In this document: positions 14,100 through 27,002 of the stretch, in pieces | Numbering within the stretch: the first letter of the stretch is position 1 | Layout of the letters: each line of letters starts with the position of its first letter | Source: Chrysomallon squamiferum | Lineage: Eukaryota; Mollusca; Gastropoda; Neomphalida; Peltospiridae | Direction: 5' to 3' | Length of the DNA stretch: 64,000 bases | Assembly (NCBI GenBank): GCA_012295275.1 | Contig: CM022676.1 | Coordinates: 11,431,581-11,495,580 of the forward strand | The notes under the pieces: generated by a model | What the model saw: the letters and a program-made list of their open reading frames with translations, nothing else | Databases searched by the model: none | What the model was told of the DNA's origin: nothing | Position numbers and translations under genes: made by a program

Positions 14100-15870
14100 A
14101 CTCTCTCTACATCTCTGTGTATTTCTCTCTCTACATCTCTGTGTGTGTATTTCTCTCTACATGTCTGTGTATTTCTCTCTCTACATGTCTGTGTGTATTT
14201 ATCTCTACATGTCTGTGTGTATTTCTGTACAGTGTACATGTCTGTGTGTATTTCTCTCTACATGTCTGTGTATTTCTCTCTCTACATCTCTGTGTGTGTA
14301 TTTCTCTCTACATGTCTGTATTTCTCTCTACATGTCTGTGTGTATTTCTCTCTCTACATCTCTGTGTGTGTGTATTTCTCTCTACATGTCTGTGTATTTT
14401 CTCTCTACATGTCTGTGTGTATTTATCTCTACATGTCTGTGTGTATTTCTCCCACAGTGTCATGTCTGTGTGTATTTCTCCACATGTCTGTGTGTATTTC
14501 TCTCTACATGTCTGTGTGTATTTCTCTCTACATGTCTGTGTGTGTATTTTCTCTACATGTCTGTGTGTATTTATCTCTACATGTCTGTGTGTATTTCTGT
14601 ACAGTGTCTGTGTCTATTTCTCTCTACATGTCTGTGTGTATTTCTCTCACATGTCTGTGTGTATTTTCTCTCTACTTGTCTATGTGTGTATTTCTCTCTA
14701 CATGTCTGTGTGTATTTTCTCTACATGTCTATGTGTGTATTTCTCACATGTCTGTGTGTGTTTTTCTCTACACATCTCTGTGTATTTCTCTCTCTACTTG
14801 TCTGTGTATTTCTCTCTACATGTCTGTGTGTATTTCTCTCCACTTGTCTGTGTGTGTATTTTTCTCTCCCACTGTGTGTGTTTTTCTCTCTACTTGTCTG
14901 TGTGTGTATCTCTCTACATCTCTGTGTGTATTTCTCTCTACATCTGTCTGTGTGTATTTCTCTCTACATGTCTGTGTATTTTCTCTACTTGTCTCTGTGT
15001 GTATTTCTCTCTACATCTGTGTGTGTATTTTCTCTCACTTGTCTGTGTGTGTATTTTCTCTCTACATGTCTGTATTTCTCTCTACATGTCTGTGTGTGTA
15101 TTTCTTTCTCTACATGTCTGTGTGTATTTCTCTCTCTACTTGTCTGTGTGTGTATTTCTCTCTACATCTGTGTGTGTATTTTCTCTCTATACTTGTCTGT
15201 GTGTGTTTCTCTCTACATCTGTGTATTTCTCTCTATATGTGTCTGTGTGTTTCTCTCTCTACTTGTCTGTGTGTGTATTTCTCTCTCTACTTGTCTGTGT
15301 ATTTTCTCTCTCTACTTGTCTGTGTATTTCTCTCTACAAACAATGTGTATAGGTATGTGTGTATTTCTCTACAGTGTACATGTCTGTGTATTTCTCTCTA
15401 CATGTCTGTGTGTGTATTTCTTTCTCTACATGTCTGTGTATTTTCTCTCTACTTGTCTGTGTGTGTATTTCTCTACATCTGTGTGTGTATTTCTCTACTT
15501 GTCTGTGTGTGTATTTCTCTCTACATCTCTGTGTATGTCTCTCTACTTGTCTGTGTGTGTATCTCTCTCTACTTATCTGTGTATTTCTCTCTACATCTGT
15601 GTGTATTTCTCTCTCTACTTGTCTGTGTGTGTATTTCTCTCTCTACTTGTCTGTGTGTATTTCTCTCTACAAACAATGTGTATAGGTATGTGTGTATTTC
15701 TCTACAGTGTACATATCTGTCTATTTCTCTCTACAAGTAATGTGTACATGTCTGTGTATTTCTATCTACAAGTAATGTGTTCAGGTATGTGTATTTCTCT
15801 CTACAAGTAATGTGTACATGTCTGTGTATTTCTCTATCTACATGTCTGTGTGTATTTCTCTACAAGTACT
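14100..15870. repeat. Large ~24-bp minisatellite
   Basis: Around seventy imperfect copies of TGTGTATTTCTCTCTACATG plus TCTG, with indel variants (CTTGTC, CATCTC, added GT). Open frames of 400-555 codons of Cys/Val/Ser/Leu/Tyr composition run through it in all three + frames, which marks them as repeat by-products. Confidence 0.92.
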
Positions 15871-16815
15871 ATGTATATGTATGTGTGTATTTCTCTATAA
15901 GTAATATGTATAGGTATGTGTATTTCTCTATAAGTAATATGTATAGGTATGTGTGTATTTCTCTCTGCAAGTAATTTGTATAGGTATGTGTGTGTATTTC
16001 TCTACAAGTAATGTGTATATGTATGTGTGTATTTCTCTACAAGTAATATGTATAGGTATGTGTATTTCTATCTACAAGTAATATATACATGTCTGTGTAT
16101 TTCTCTCTACAAGTAATGTGTATAGGTATGTGTGTATTTATCTACAAGTAATGTGTATAGGTATGTGTATTTCTACAAGTAATGTGTACAGGTATGTGTG
16201 TATTTATCTACAAGTAATGTGTATAGATATGTGTGTGTATTTATCTACAAGTAATGTGTATAGGTATGTGTGTATTTATCTACAAGTAATGTGTATAGAT
16301 ATGTGTGTGTATTTATCTACAAGTAATGTGTATAGGTATGTGTGTGTGTATTTACAAGTAATGTGTACAAGTATGTGTATTTCTCTACAAGTAATGTGTA
16401 CAAGTATGTGTGTATTTATCTACAAGTAATGTGTACAGGTATGTGTGTATTTATCTACAAGTAATGTGTATAGATATGTGTGTGTGTGTATTTACAAGTA
16501 ATGTGTACAAGTATGTGTACATTTCTCTACAAATAATGTGTATAGATATGTGTGCATTTCTCAAGTAATAATGTGTATAGGTATGTGTATTTCTCTAAGT
16601 AATGTGTATAGGTATGTGTATTTCTGTATAAGTAATGTATTTCTCTCTATAAGTAATGTGTACAGGTATGTGTATTTCTCTACAAGTAATGTGTACAGGT
16701 ATGTGTATTTCTCTATAAGTAATGCATATAGGTATGTGTGTGTATTTCTCTATAAGTAATACATATAGGTATGTGTGTGTATTTCTCTACAAGTAATGTG
16801 TACAGGTATGTGTGT
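15730..16815. repeat. Minisatellite, ~34-38-bp units
   Basis: About thirty copies of ACAAGTAATGTGTATAGGTA plus TGTGTGTATTTCTCT. It grades out of the preceding 24-bp array, with which it shares the GTGTATTTCTCTA core. Confidence 0.9.
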
Positions 16816-17484
16816 CTGTGTGTTTGTTTCTAGGGAGTGTCATGTTTTTCTAAGTGAGAGGGCAGTTTTGTGAAACATCTGTTCATTTCCACTTGGAATT
16901 TTTATAATTGTAAAGTACACAGAGTGAGTAAGATAAATGTACAGATTGATTTAAAAATGAAAGAAAACAAAACAAAAAGTTTCTTCTGGGTAAAGAGGTA
17001 AATTAATGAGTTTGTTTGTTGTTTACTTTACTGACAATTCTCTCTTCAAACATAACTTTTGTTTGTGGGGTCGTTTGTTGTTGTTTTTAAAACAGTTTGA
17101 TGTGAAAACTGCACAGTAATAAAAAAGTAAATAATAATAATAATAATAATAATAATTTGAGTAGTACTACTGCTGCTGTTACAGCTACCATTACCAGCGC
17201 TGCTACTATTACATCTACGTCTATCACCATTAGTGATAATGCTAATTAAAACAGATTTAACTGGATGAAACAAGTGACATCACCCACAGATAAACAGTTA
17301 AACATGTGAAGTGGGTAATCTAGAGCCCCCCCTCCCACTGATAATAATGTCAAGTGGATACAGCAGACGCTGAACAAAAAAAAAATCAATGAGTGGAGCA
17401 CCACATTGGAGGAATGAGCCAAAAACAAACCAGTGGCAGCAGACAGTGAGTGGGTCAGGTTAGCCTGACACCTGTTGACTGACT

Positions 17485-17996
17485 GCTTCTTTTAATCTAC
17501 ATCTCTCTCTCTTGTTGCTTCTTTTAATCTACATCTCTCTCTGTTGTTGCTTCTTTTAATCTACATCTCTCTCTGTTGTTGCTTGTCTCTCTCTCTCTCT
17601 GTTGCTTGTTTTTAATCTACATCTCTCTCTCTCTCTCTGTTTGTTTTAATCTACATCTCTACTCTCTCTGTTGTTTGTTTTAATCTACATCTCTCTCTGT
17701 TGTTGCTTGTTTTAATCTACATCTCTCTGTTGTTGCTTGTTTTAATCTACATCTTTCTCTCTCTGTTGTTTTAATCTACATCTCTCTCTCTGTTGTTGCT
17801 TGTTTTAATCTACATCTCTCTCTCTCGTTGCTTGTTTTAATCTACATCTCTCTCTGTTGTTGTTTTAATCTACATCTCTGTTGTTGTTTTAATCTACATC
17901 TTTACTCTCTCTCTCTCTCTCTCTTTGCTTCTTTTTCTCTCTCTGTCTTTCTCTCTCTCTGTTGTTCTCTTCTTTCTTTCTCTGTTGTTCTTGTTT

Positions 17997-18071
<75 letters not shown>

Positions 18072-18072
18072 G
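17485..18072. repeat. ~32-bp CT-rich minisatellite ending in (CT)n
   Basis: About fourteen copies of CTTGTTTTAATCTACATCTC plus TCTCTGTTGTTG, then a (CT)n run at 18001-18070. Confidence 0.9.
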
Positions 18073-18094
18073 CATGCACCAATTTTGTAATTGT

Positions 18095-18290
18095 CAGTGG
18101 CAGTAGTAGTAGTAGTAGTAGTAATGGTGGTGGTAGTCCAAACAGCAACATTAACAGCATTAGTACTTGCAGTAGTGTTAATAATAGTTGTAACAGCATA
18201 TGTGCTGTAACACGTGTTAGTTGCAGTAATAATATTAATAGTAGTAGTTGTAGCAGTAGCAGCAGCAACAGAAGCTGGTGTAGTATTTTT
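18095..18290. repeat. AGT/AGC-type trinucleotide tract
   Basis: Degenerate GTA/GCA triplets produce pseudo-open frames on both strands. No protein family is visible. Confidence 0.75.
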
Positions 18291-18550
18291 ATGTTTTGTT
18301 GCAGAAATTATTTCTTTTTCAAATTATTTTTTATTACGACATTTTCTCTCACTTTTTTCGTCTTGTAAAACTTGTAAGATGGCTGCTGATAAAAACATTT
18401 AGAAACTTTACAAACTCCTGTCTAGACAGCTGTCCCTCCAGGAAGAGAAATATCAGTTCAGTGTTAGAGATAAAAAGAAGGAGAGCCGAATTCTTCTTTT
18501 TCTTTTTTTTTTTAGATGCCATTATGGGACATTTAGTGCTTTGATATTGA

Positions 18551-18647
18551 AAAAAAAAAAAAAAAAATAAAAAAAAAAAAAAAAAAAAATAAAATAAAAT
18601 AAAATAATAATAATAATAATAATAATAATTAATAAAAATTAATAATC

Positions 18648-18689
<42 letters not shown>

Positions 18690-18690
18690 A
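18551..18690. repeat. Poly(A)/AAT/(AT)n tract
   Basis: A-rich run, AAT triplets and a TATA run of about 35 bp. I saw no flanking duplication that would mark it as a retroposon tail. Confidence 0.85.
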
Positions 18691-18829
18691 TAGAAAGAAA
18701 AAAAAGGAAAAAGAAATATTTAAACAGATTGTTGATAAAAGAAATGTTATTTAAAACAGTTATGCCAATTAGATTCAATTTAAAAATTAAAATGTAATTA
18801 TTACTTTGTTCTGCTTCATTGGCTTTCTC

Positions 18830-19145
18830 GTCTGGGTTCATTCACCTGTTGCTGAGGTAAAAACAGCTACCTGTAATTGTCATGACAACGAATTGTGTCT
18901 GAGTTAATAATACCAGCATGTTGCATTGTTTGTAAACATATGTAGATTAGCTCGGGCTGCTGCCTTCTGATTGGTCGCTTCTTGTTGCCAGGGGTCACCT
19001 AGTGTAGATGTAATAGCCTGACCAATATAACGTGACCTCTGATTGGTTAATTTGTGAAGTACGTACATGATCAGGCAGGTTCCTGTGCCTGTGTGTGCAT
19101 GCATGTTCAGTCTGTCTGCGGTTACACACACAATGTGCTAAATAC
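18830..19145. promoter_or_regulatory. CCAAT-box island of balanced composition
   Basis: An island of moderate GC inside AT-rich DNA, with GATTGGTC near 18970, GACCAATA near 19019 and GATTGGTTAATTTGTGAAG at 19041-19059. GGTCACC and GTGACC half-sites lie between them. It resembles the islands at 4.5 kb and 22.4 kb. No coding frame is credible. Function is inferred from motif clustering only. Confidence 0.3.
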
Positions 19146-20532
19146 ATCAATCTCCCAGTTGTTTTTAACCATTCCAACCCTGTCTCCTGACCAGTGTGAA
19201 GAAGAAAACGTTAATCATGAGTTGATGATAATTAAGTTAGTGATAATTTTTATAAAATGTTTCCATGTCTGATGAATTACTTTTAACATTCTTTCAAAAA
19301 GAGGAGGGTTTGTGAAATGCAAATGGGAGGGGGGAGGTGAGATTGATGTTCTCACAGTGCAGGTTTTATATGTATAGCTGAAAGGTTATCATGATGCCAA
19401 ATATGAAGATTTTATTAAAACAATTTAAAGAATGTGTCTTGTCTTTAAATTGTAAAATTGTTGTGAAATGTGAACTTCATGTTCATTCACTGTTTGAGGT
19501 AAATGATCGTCAGTGATTCACACCTGTACACACCTGCACATACCTGTTCATACAGGTGATAACATAGTAACTGTATAACTAATATGACAAGACTCGAATC
19601 ATTATTAACTGTTTTCTATAAGTAAACTGAGCAGACAACAATTTTTATTTATTTTTAATTTTCTGCTAAATATTACTGAAAACAGTTTCGTGTTGCTCTA
19701 GAAATCTACGCACAAGAAAAACAGAAACACAAGAGAAATGTAATTATGAGATGTCGTTAGTTTACGGTTCAAACAGTTTTTCCCAATCCAGCAGTGTTCT
19801 CCTATTGATTTGTCAGATATGAATAATATGGGGTTTTTTTTATAACAAAAGTGTTTGGAAAACATTTCTTGTTACTATGGTAACTTACACAGAATATTAT
19901 TTGTTTAACAATTAATCAGGTGCAGATTGTTTAACTGTAAAAATATTATGTTAGTAAATGTTTGAATTAATATTGTGATTAAAAAAAAGCATTCACTTCA
20001 AAAATGTGGGTTGGGCTATTTTTTTTGTGACTCAGAGTGAAAAACTTGTAGGATTTCTGATTCACACTCAGCTTGTTGTTTCAACTTTTAAAACAAATAA
20101 CTTTTGTTTGCAGAAAGTAACAGTCAACTTTTGTCTTAAAGTGTTTTTGAAAAAACCAACAAATGTCTGATATAAATGACCAATTGTAATGGAATAAATA
20201 GAACCTATCTCTCTCGTACACAGACACAGTCAAAAACCTGCCTCCACAGACAAACAAAACTATCTTCTGTTCACAAGTAAAATTAAAAACTGCTCTTCAC
20301 TGCAACATAAATAACAATAAATGTACGCAAACACATTCAGACACAAACACAATTTATATACACACTCTAAAACACAAACACACCATTAATATCTACTCAC
20401 ACCCACACACAAACACTCACAACATTTCATACACATTTACATATATATACACAACTAAAAATAAATAAAAATAATAAAACTAAAAATAACAAAAGAAACC
20501 CAAGAACAATTATCAAAACATGTTTATTTGTA

Positions 20533-20535
<3 letters not shown>

Positions 20536-20582
<47 letters not shown>

Positions 20583-20596
20583 GTCTGTCTGTCTAT
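20536..20596. repeat. (CT)n then (CTGT)n microsatellite
   Basis: CT run passing into CTGT tetranucleotides. The flanking 19.3-21.0 kb is AT-rich with no gene seen. Confidence 0.93.
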
Positions 20597-20999
20597 CTCA
20601 CTACATACAACTGTAAAAAGTGAGCACAACCATGTTAGAAAAGACAGATCCACTAAATTAATATAAAACACCTTAACACTTTTTCACGTCACATTTATAA
20701 GCTGATAAGCAGATCACTAAATGATAACATAAAATACAAACGCCTGTAACAAAGATTTTACCTGACATTTTAAAACTGAGATAACAATGTGAACACAGGT
20801 AAATGGTGATACAGATACCTGTAACGAGTTTGTACCTGACAGAAATCACTTCCTTGTTACTGTCAGTAGGTATTGTTAGGAAGATACACCAGGGTACAGT
20901 TAGTTAGTTCAGGTCAAAACAGGTCTAACACCTGATCTTGTTATATTCAGAACATTTCGCAAATTCTTGTTACGTCTTTCCCTTGACCCAAAAATTAAT

Positions 21000-21090
21000 A
21001 ATTTAATTAATTAATAAATAAATAAATAAATAAAAATAATAATAATAATAATAATAATAATTATTATTATTATTATTATTATTACTAAAT
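21000..21090. repeat. (AAT)n-(ATT)n inverted tract
   Basis: An AATA/AAT run changes polarity to ATT at about 21061, making a nearly perfect self-complementary hairpin of about 25 bp per arm. Confidence 0.9.
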
Positions 21091-21764
21091 AAATGAAATA
21101 TAACAGAAATATAAATAAATAAAACTATTTAAAAATATTCTTCATACCCTCCCGATTTCTGTTCCCTTATTTAGGGTGATGTTCACTTTCCTGCCCTCCC
21201 CACTACTCCCCCCACAAATTCCCTCCCCCACCAGATAACACTGAACTCGTTTCTATCAGGGTCATCATTTTCAGCTATAACTAAACCTGTGAATTGTCAC
21301 AGAAATATAATCACTTGTGACGTTGATAAATTAAATGTATCTATTTTTAAACTGTAGAGGTAAAAATAGTGGTTAGATGTAGTTAAAAAATATATAAAAA
21401 GTAAACCAAATTAGATCAAGGTATTTTATATAGGTCAAGGTAATACTTACCTATAAGGTAACATGCTATAAAACACATGTTTAACATTATCATTCATGCT
21501 CATATTCATTAGTTTGTTGTTGTTAAGACATCTTGTATCTGGGAGTGCAGAAAGTGAAACTAATTAAATATTAGATTATTTATTAAATAAATAATAAATA
21601 AAATCAATAATGAGCATCTTCAGTTCAGTTGGGACCAACGTAGAAGAGCAGTTTATGAATGTTGTTGTTGTTGTTTTGTTCCCCAACTTTATTTATTTAT
21701 TTATTTAATAATTTAAAATTAATTTATTCAGGTATAAGATTTATGCTGGAATTACATACTTATG

Positions 21765-21770
21765 AACAAC

Positions 21771-21848
<78 letters not shown>
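21765..21848. repeat. (AAT)n-(ATT)n hairpin-forming tract
   Basis: About twelve AAT units are followed by about thirteen ATT units, a perfect inverted repeat of roughly 40 bp per arm. Confidence 0.92.
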
Positions 21849-22309
21849 ACAAATCAGAGAAATTAGTAAAGATTAAATAAATGTTAAAAAAAAAGTCTTT
21901 AAAATATATTTCAGTGTTTATTAAATCTATTTTATATAATTAATAAATAAATAATAAGAACGAAAGTGCGAAAATGAAACGGAATTAAACAAATAGATAA
22001 AAAATAATAATAAGCTGTAAAAAAGGAGGTGAAAGTATATAATGCTAAAACAGAACGCTGAAAGCAGGAAGTAACTAACAAATGATGAAAATATAAATAA
22101 AATTTAAAAAGATCAGAAATGTGAAAAGTCGATGTGTATTTGACAAGAACTGATATCTTTATTGTGTTAAAGCTTTTAACACTTCATAGTAATCTGAAGC
22201 AATTACAATGGTATTTGATCTTGTGAGGAATGTAGCTATCACATCTTTATCTGTTTGATAAAGTTCTTTTCTACATATCTACGTTTGCTAATGACTTCTC
22301 CCCCAGCCA

Positions 22310-22560
22310 TTCTCTAACCTTTTACCTGCTACAAGAATGCATGGTCACATGACCATGAGCCTCATTATAGAATCACTATAATTAGAATGTAGGCTCAGCA
22401 ACAACCTCCAGGTCACGGATCGTGGACGTGTGATTGGTCAATTCGTGAGGTCAAGGGTAGACAGCTCTGAATCATATTGAAGAAGCATGATCAAGTCATG
22501 TGACATAAACAGAGGCACCTGGTCCAAAGCATGGAGGAAAAGAATAAAATGTACATCAGT
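22310..22560. promoter_or_regulatory. CCAAT-box island
   Basis: A moderate-GC patch containing GTGATTGGTCAATTCGTGAG at 22429-22448 and GGTCACGG near 22411. It shares the ATTGGTCAATT core with 4521-4531. No coding frame. The regulatory role is inference. Confidence 0.3.
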
Positions 22561-22699
22561 AAATTGATATAACTGACATTTTATTCTTCAAGTGTTTAAT
22601 TTATTAATTACCAAAAGATGCGGCCGTGGAAATAACTTCCGGGAGATAACGTAAAAGCTGTTCTTATGGGATTTCTGGAAATTGGACACACGACTTGTA

Positions 22700-24376
22700 C
22701 GTAAAACATGGCTTTAATTTTTAATTTTTAATTTTTTTTTTTTTTGTTTGTTGTTGTTGTTGTTTCACTTTTATTGTTTGTTTACAGTTGTACAATATTG
22801 ATCATAATGTCGTCTGCCGTATTGTTATACATTTTGTATTCATGCTAAAAATAGAAAGGCTGTATTTTTGTATTTGTGACTGAAAGTACAAGAAACATTT
22901 TTGTTCTAGATAAATTGTACGTAACCACTGATAGACTTGCATATGATGACGTTGATGATGCTGTTTGTGTGTGGAGAGAAAATTAAGTTAATATGCCATC
23001 ATGAACAATGTGTTTAATATATGAGTGAGATTAGATGGTTTTTTTTTCTTCTTTCAAGAATTTAATAAGATCATTTTTTTTAGATAATTATTATTTTATT
23101 GTGTGTGTGTTTATATGTATATTTATTTATTTGTTTATTTTTGATAAATTAAATATCAATATATAAAAATTAGTGAAAGTAAAACTTATAGTAAACCAAC
23201 CTACATTTTTGGAGAGAAAATGTTATTGAAAGAGTTGATCAGATTAATATTAAAATAATAAGAATACTTTTCATTCATTTATTTATTTATTTATTTATTT
23301 ATTTATTTTATTATTATAAAACAGGAGATAAATTTTTAATTTTATTAATTTGTTGTAAGAAATATATATATATATATATAAGTAATTTGCACCCATTTTA
23401 TTACAATATCTAAAATTAAGGCTTCACATTTTATCACAAACCTCTGCAGATGGTGTATGAAAATAACAGTTTCTAATACAAATTATAAGCATGTAGTATT
23501 AATACATTATTGTCCAGCCAAGTCCAGTAACAGTGGCTACTGGTCATCAATAATTATTTTTTGTTTCCATGGCAACGTGTGAAATTATTTGGTGTAGAGA
23601 AAGGAGTTGCTTACACAACATTTGGGATTTGTTGTAGATTTCTGTGAACTCTTGTAACCATAGCAACCGTTACCACGATAACCGTCATAAATATTTACCA
23701 CTTTCTTGGTGGTTATTTGCAGTTGTTGTTTTGTTTGTTAAGAGGAGTAGATAAAAATGAGAGATGTTTTCTTTAACGTGACAGAATTATCAAATTTGAC
23801 CTTTAAGCCTTTTTACTTGAAAGTGAAAATCATACCACTTTCTTCATGGATGAAAAAAAAAATAATAATAATAATTTGAAATAATGCACACAAGTAATAA
23901 AAAATAAATAAATAAATAAAATTTTAAAAATAATATATATATATATATATATATATGTAAAACAAAATATGGTTAAAAATTAATAAATAAATAGATTTAA
24001 ATAAATAAAATAATAATAGTCATAATAAATAATGATAGTTTCCAACAAGTTACGGTTGAAGAAAATGTATTTTTAAGATATAAAGTTTTTTGTTTCAGTG
24101 GTAGATATAAAGTTACTTGATGGTTTCGGTATAAAAATAATTGATATCCTCTTGGCACATTTTTCACATTTCACAAACATTTTACACTTAAAAAGGAAGG
24201 AAAAAGCCGATCCCCTCTTTTTTCTGCTTTTTATTTTTTTCAAAAACCTACTGAAATTCAAACACAAAGAAAAACCACGAAAAAACAGATGTTTTTCATT
24301 TTAAATGTTAAGAAATTATTTGTTAATATCAGTTATTATAAGTATTAATCTTTGATTGTTATTATTATTATTGTTG

Positions 24377-24410
<34 letters not shown>

Positions 24411-24412
24411 AT
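22700..24412. other. AT-rich stretch with several simple repeats, no gene
   Basis: Contains (TTTA)n at about 23277-23315, short (AT)n at 23364-23381 and 23934-23956, and an ATT run at 24358-24412. Two X-box-like motifs at 23573 and 23654 sit in a less AT-rich patch. No open frame looks like a protein. Confidence 0.6.
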
Positions 24413-24544
24413 TAGGAGTATTTTTAGATAAAAAGGTTTGAGGTTTCTATTTTTAGACAGGATAGTTGACTTTTTAAATTACTTATTGTGTTACATTTTT
24501 TAGAATAATGAACGTCAGCAACAATACATGTTGATAGCTGTGAT

Positions 24545-24579
24545 CTATAAATAGCAGGTTCCCTGTGATCTATAAATAG
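24545..24579. promoter_or_regulatory. Two MEF2-type sites (CTATAAATAG) in a direct repeat
   Basis: TGTGATCTATAAATAGCA (first copy begins slightly before) occurs twice, placing CTATAAATAG at 24545-24554 and 24570-24579. Both match the MEF2 consensus YTAWWWWTAR. A third copy lies at 27034. Occupancy is unknown. Confidence 0.35.
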
Positions 24580-25653
24580 CATCCCATCTCCTCAAAGTGA
24601 AATAAATCAATACTTGTATTTCAAATTGAAATTTTCATTAATTTGTGGAGACATTGTTTTGTGTGACATAGCAACTGGTGTGGGTGTGGGTATGAAACAG
24701 TATTGATTTGACTTGCTGTGAAATGTACGTGATTTCTCTTGATCACACACTTGAATTACAGGTAACTCTGCCTGTCTGTCACTGCTAATTAATCACAGGT
24801 GAGAAGAACAAATCCCCACTCACAGGGTCAGTCCTTCCCTAGTTGTCACGTACGTACCCCACCCAGGATAATCCCTGTATACAGAATGGTCGTTTTACCT
24901 AGCTCTTATAGCTGTATGTGGATTATCTCTACACAGATCAGCTGTTTGTTAATCCTGTACCCTGTGACCCCTTCCCAAGCTGCACCGTTTTGTTATTGCC
25001 TAAATGAAAATTTCTGAATGGAGGTGACAGAGGCAGTGAGATTGTTGTTGTTTTTCACCTGCGCTTACCTGTTGGATAGTATTATTACCTGAGTCAGGTT
25101 TCTTCTCTAGTGTGTGTACTGATGTGGTAAATAGAACATTTTGTACTTTTTAAAAACTTGTGTGTTTGTTTGTTTTGTTTGTACCCAGTCAGTGGTGGTA
25201 ATCAGGAGTCTTGTTGAAACCTGCACACAAACACTGTTACATACAGCTATTACCTGTACAGGTAAATAAGTAATTAATACAGGTGTATGAGTTGTTAGTG
25301 TGCAGTTAATGTATAACTTGTTGTAAATGACCACCAACTGGTGCTGTGTGAAAGTTGTGTTGTCATAGCTATTTTTAGTTTCTTATCAAATTTGTGTACA
25401 CATACAGCTGTTACCTGTACAGGTAAATGAGTAATTGATACAGGTATATCAGTCTGGCAAGTTAAACTAGACAGTAAATAATTTTCTTTCTGTGTCGTGA
25501 ATTTTTAAGGTTTTTTTTCCATCCTGATTTTTTAATTTTTTTATTTATGTGTGTGTGTCTATATATATATATATTTTATTAACTGATGTGCAACTTTTTA
25601 AATATGATAGACATTTATATTTCTGATCAACCCATATATATGATTGTATCAGT

Positions 25654-25666
<13 letters not shown>

Positions 25667-25734
<68 letters not shown>
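25667..25734. repeat. (GA)n microsatellite
   Basis: Uninterrupted GA run of about 65 bp preceded by TATATATATATATG. Confidence 0.95.
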
Positions 25735-25736
<2 letters not shown>

Positions 25737-27002
25737 TTTATGTAGGTAAACAGATAAACATCTACATTTCCGACAGTTCGTATTTGCATTCTTCCAAGAA
25801 ACCATATTGAGATGTTTGTAACAAGCCATGTTGAGTGGTTGTGTGTGGATTCGCATGTACAGTGTATAATTGTCACTGCTGTATTCATTCATGTTTGAAG
25901 AAGGTCAGCATCATTTTCAGAATTCCTCAAATAGCAGCAGTGAGAATATACATCAGTGATCTGACCTGTGTGAATATTTGTGTGAATGTTTGTGTGAAAA
26001 AGTAAGAGAGGAAGGCAGGAATGAGTGAAAAAGTGTAACCTGTAAGTTAAAAACCTGTTATGTGTCGGTAATATATTGTTACAATTTGTGAGTTATTACA
26101 TTTTTATTTTATTTTTATTTTTTTTTTAAATTGTAACTCATATTTTGTAACAGTAAATCTCTTTTTATTTTTATTTTAAATTAATATACTGTAAATTCTG
26201 ACTGTAATAGTTAAATTACCATTCTGTCAGCATAAACATAGTTAAATTATTAATGTAAACCTGTTTGTTACTTACCAGATTTAAACAGTGTTATATAAAA
26301 ATTACCTGTGTACAGCATGAATCATGATATATTTCTTCTGTCTTGTATTTTGTTTGGTACAGTTTGACAATAGTTTCAGTTTCCTGGTTTCAGAATGAAA
26401 TTTGTTTAGATTTTAGACATGAAGATGATTTAAAACATCAACATGTTTGTCTGTACATGAAATTCATACATTTATGTTAGTAGTATTATGTAGAGGTGTT
26501 TTTCTTCATAACAGACACACATACATTGATATAGAGACACAGATATACACACAGTGATACATATAAATAAACACACACACAAAACATTAGTATATTATCA
26601 CTCTAACCTTGTTTTTAAGTTGTTTTATCCACATAGTTCTACTGTAGAGAATTAAACTATAGAGAATGTATTAAAACAAGTGTTGTGTAGAGATACGCTA
26701 TAGAGAAAGGTTTATTTAACAAAATCGTGACTTGTCACATCTGTGCTCTACATAAAACAGAGCTGTTTTTATTATTTGTGCTGTCTTCCTCTTCCTGTAT
26801 GTCACCTGTGTTATTCACATCCTGAATGTACATCTGTCAGTGTGTACATGTGTGATGATGTAACAGTCATTTAAATGCACACTCATGTTTACACGACAGA
26901 CACACTGACAAAGTCTACAACATGATTTACACTTTACAAACAGTGATGTCTTCATTGTGGCAATCTGCACATTACAAACAGTGATGTGTACTGTGCAATA
27001 GT

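Noticed and set aside
14117-15810. Long + strand open frames of 400-555 codons rich in Cys/Val/Ser/Leu
   Set aside because: All three frames are open at once because the 24-bp unit lacks stops. The peptide repeats the DNA repeat, and there is no domain or splice evidence.
18551-18690. A-rich tract as a retroposon poly(A) tail
   Set aside because: No adjacent reverse-transcriptase, SINE body or target-site duplication is visible.
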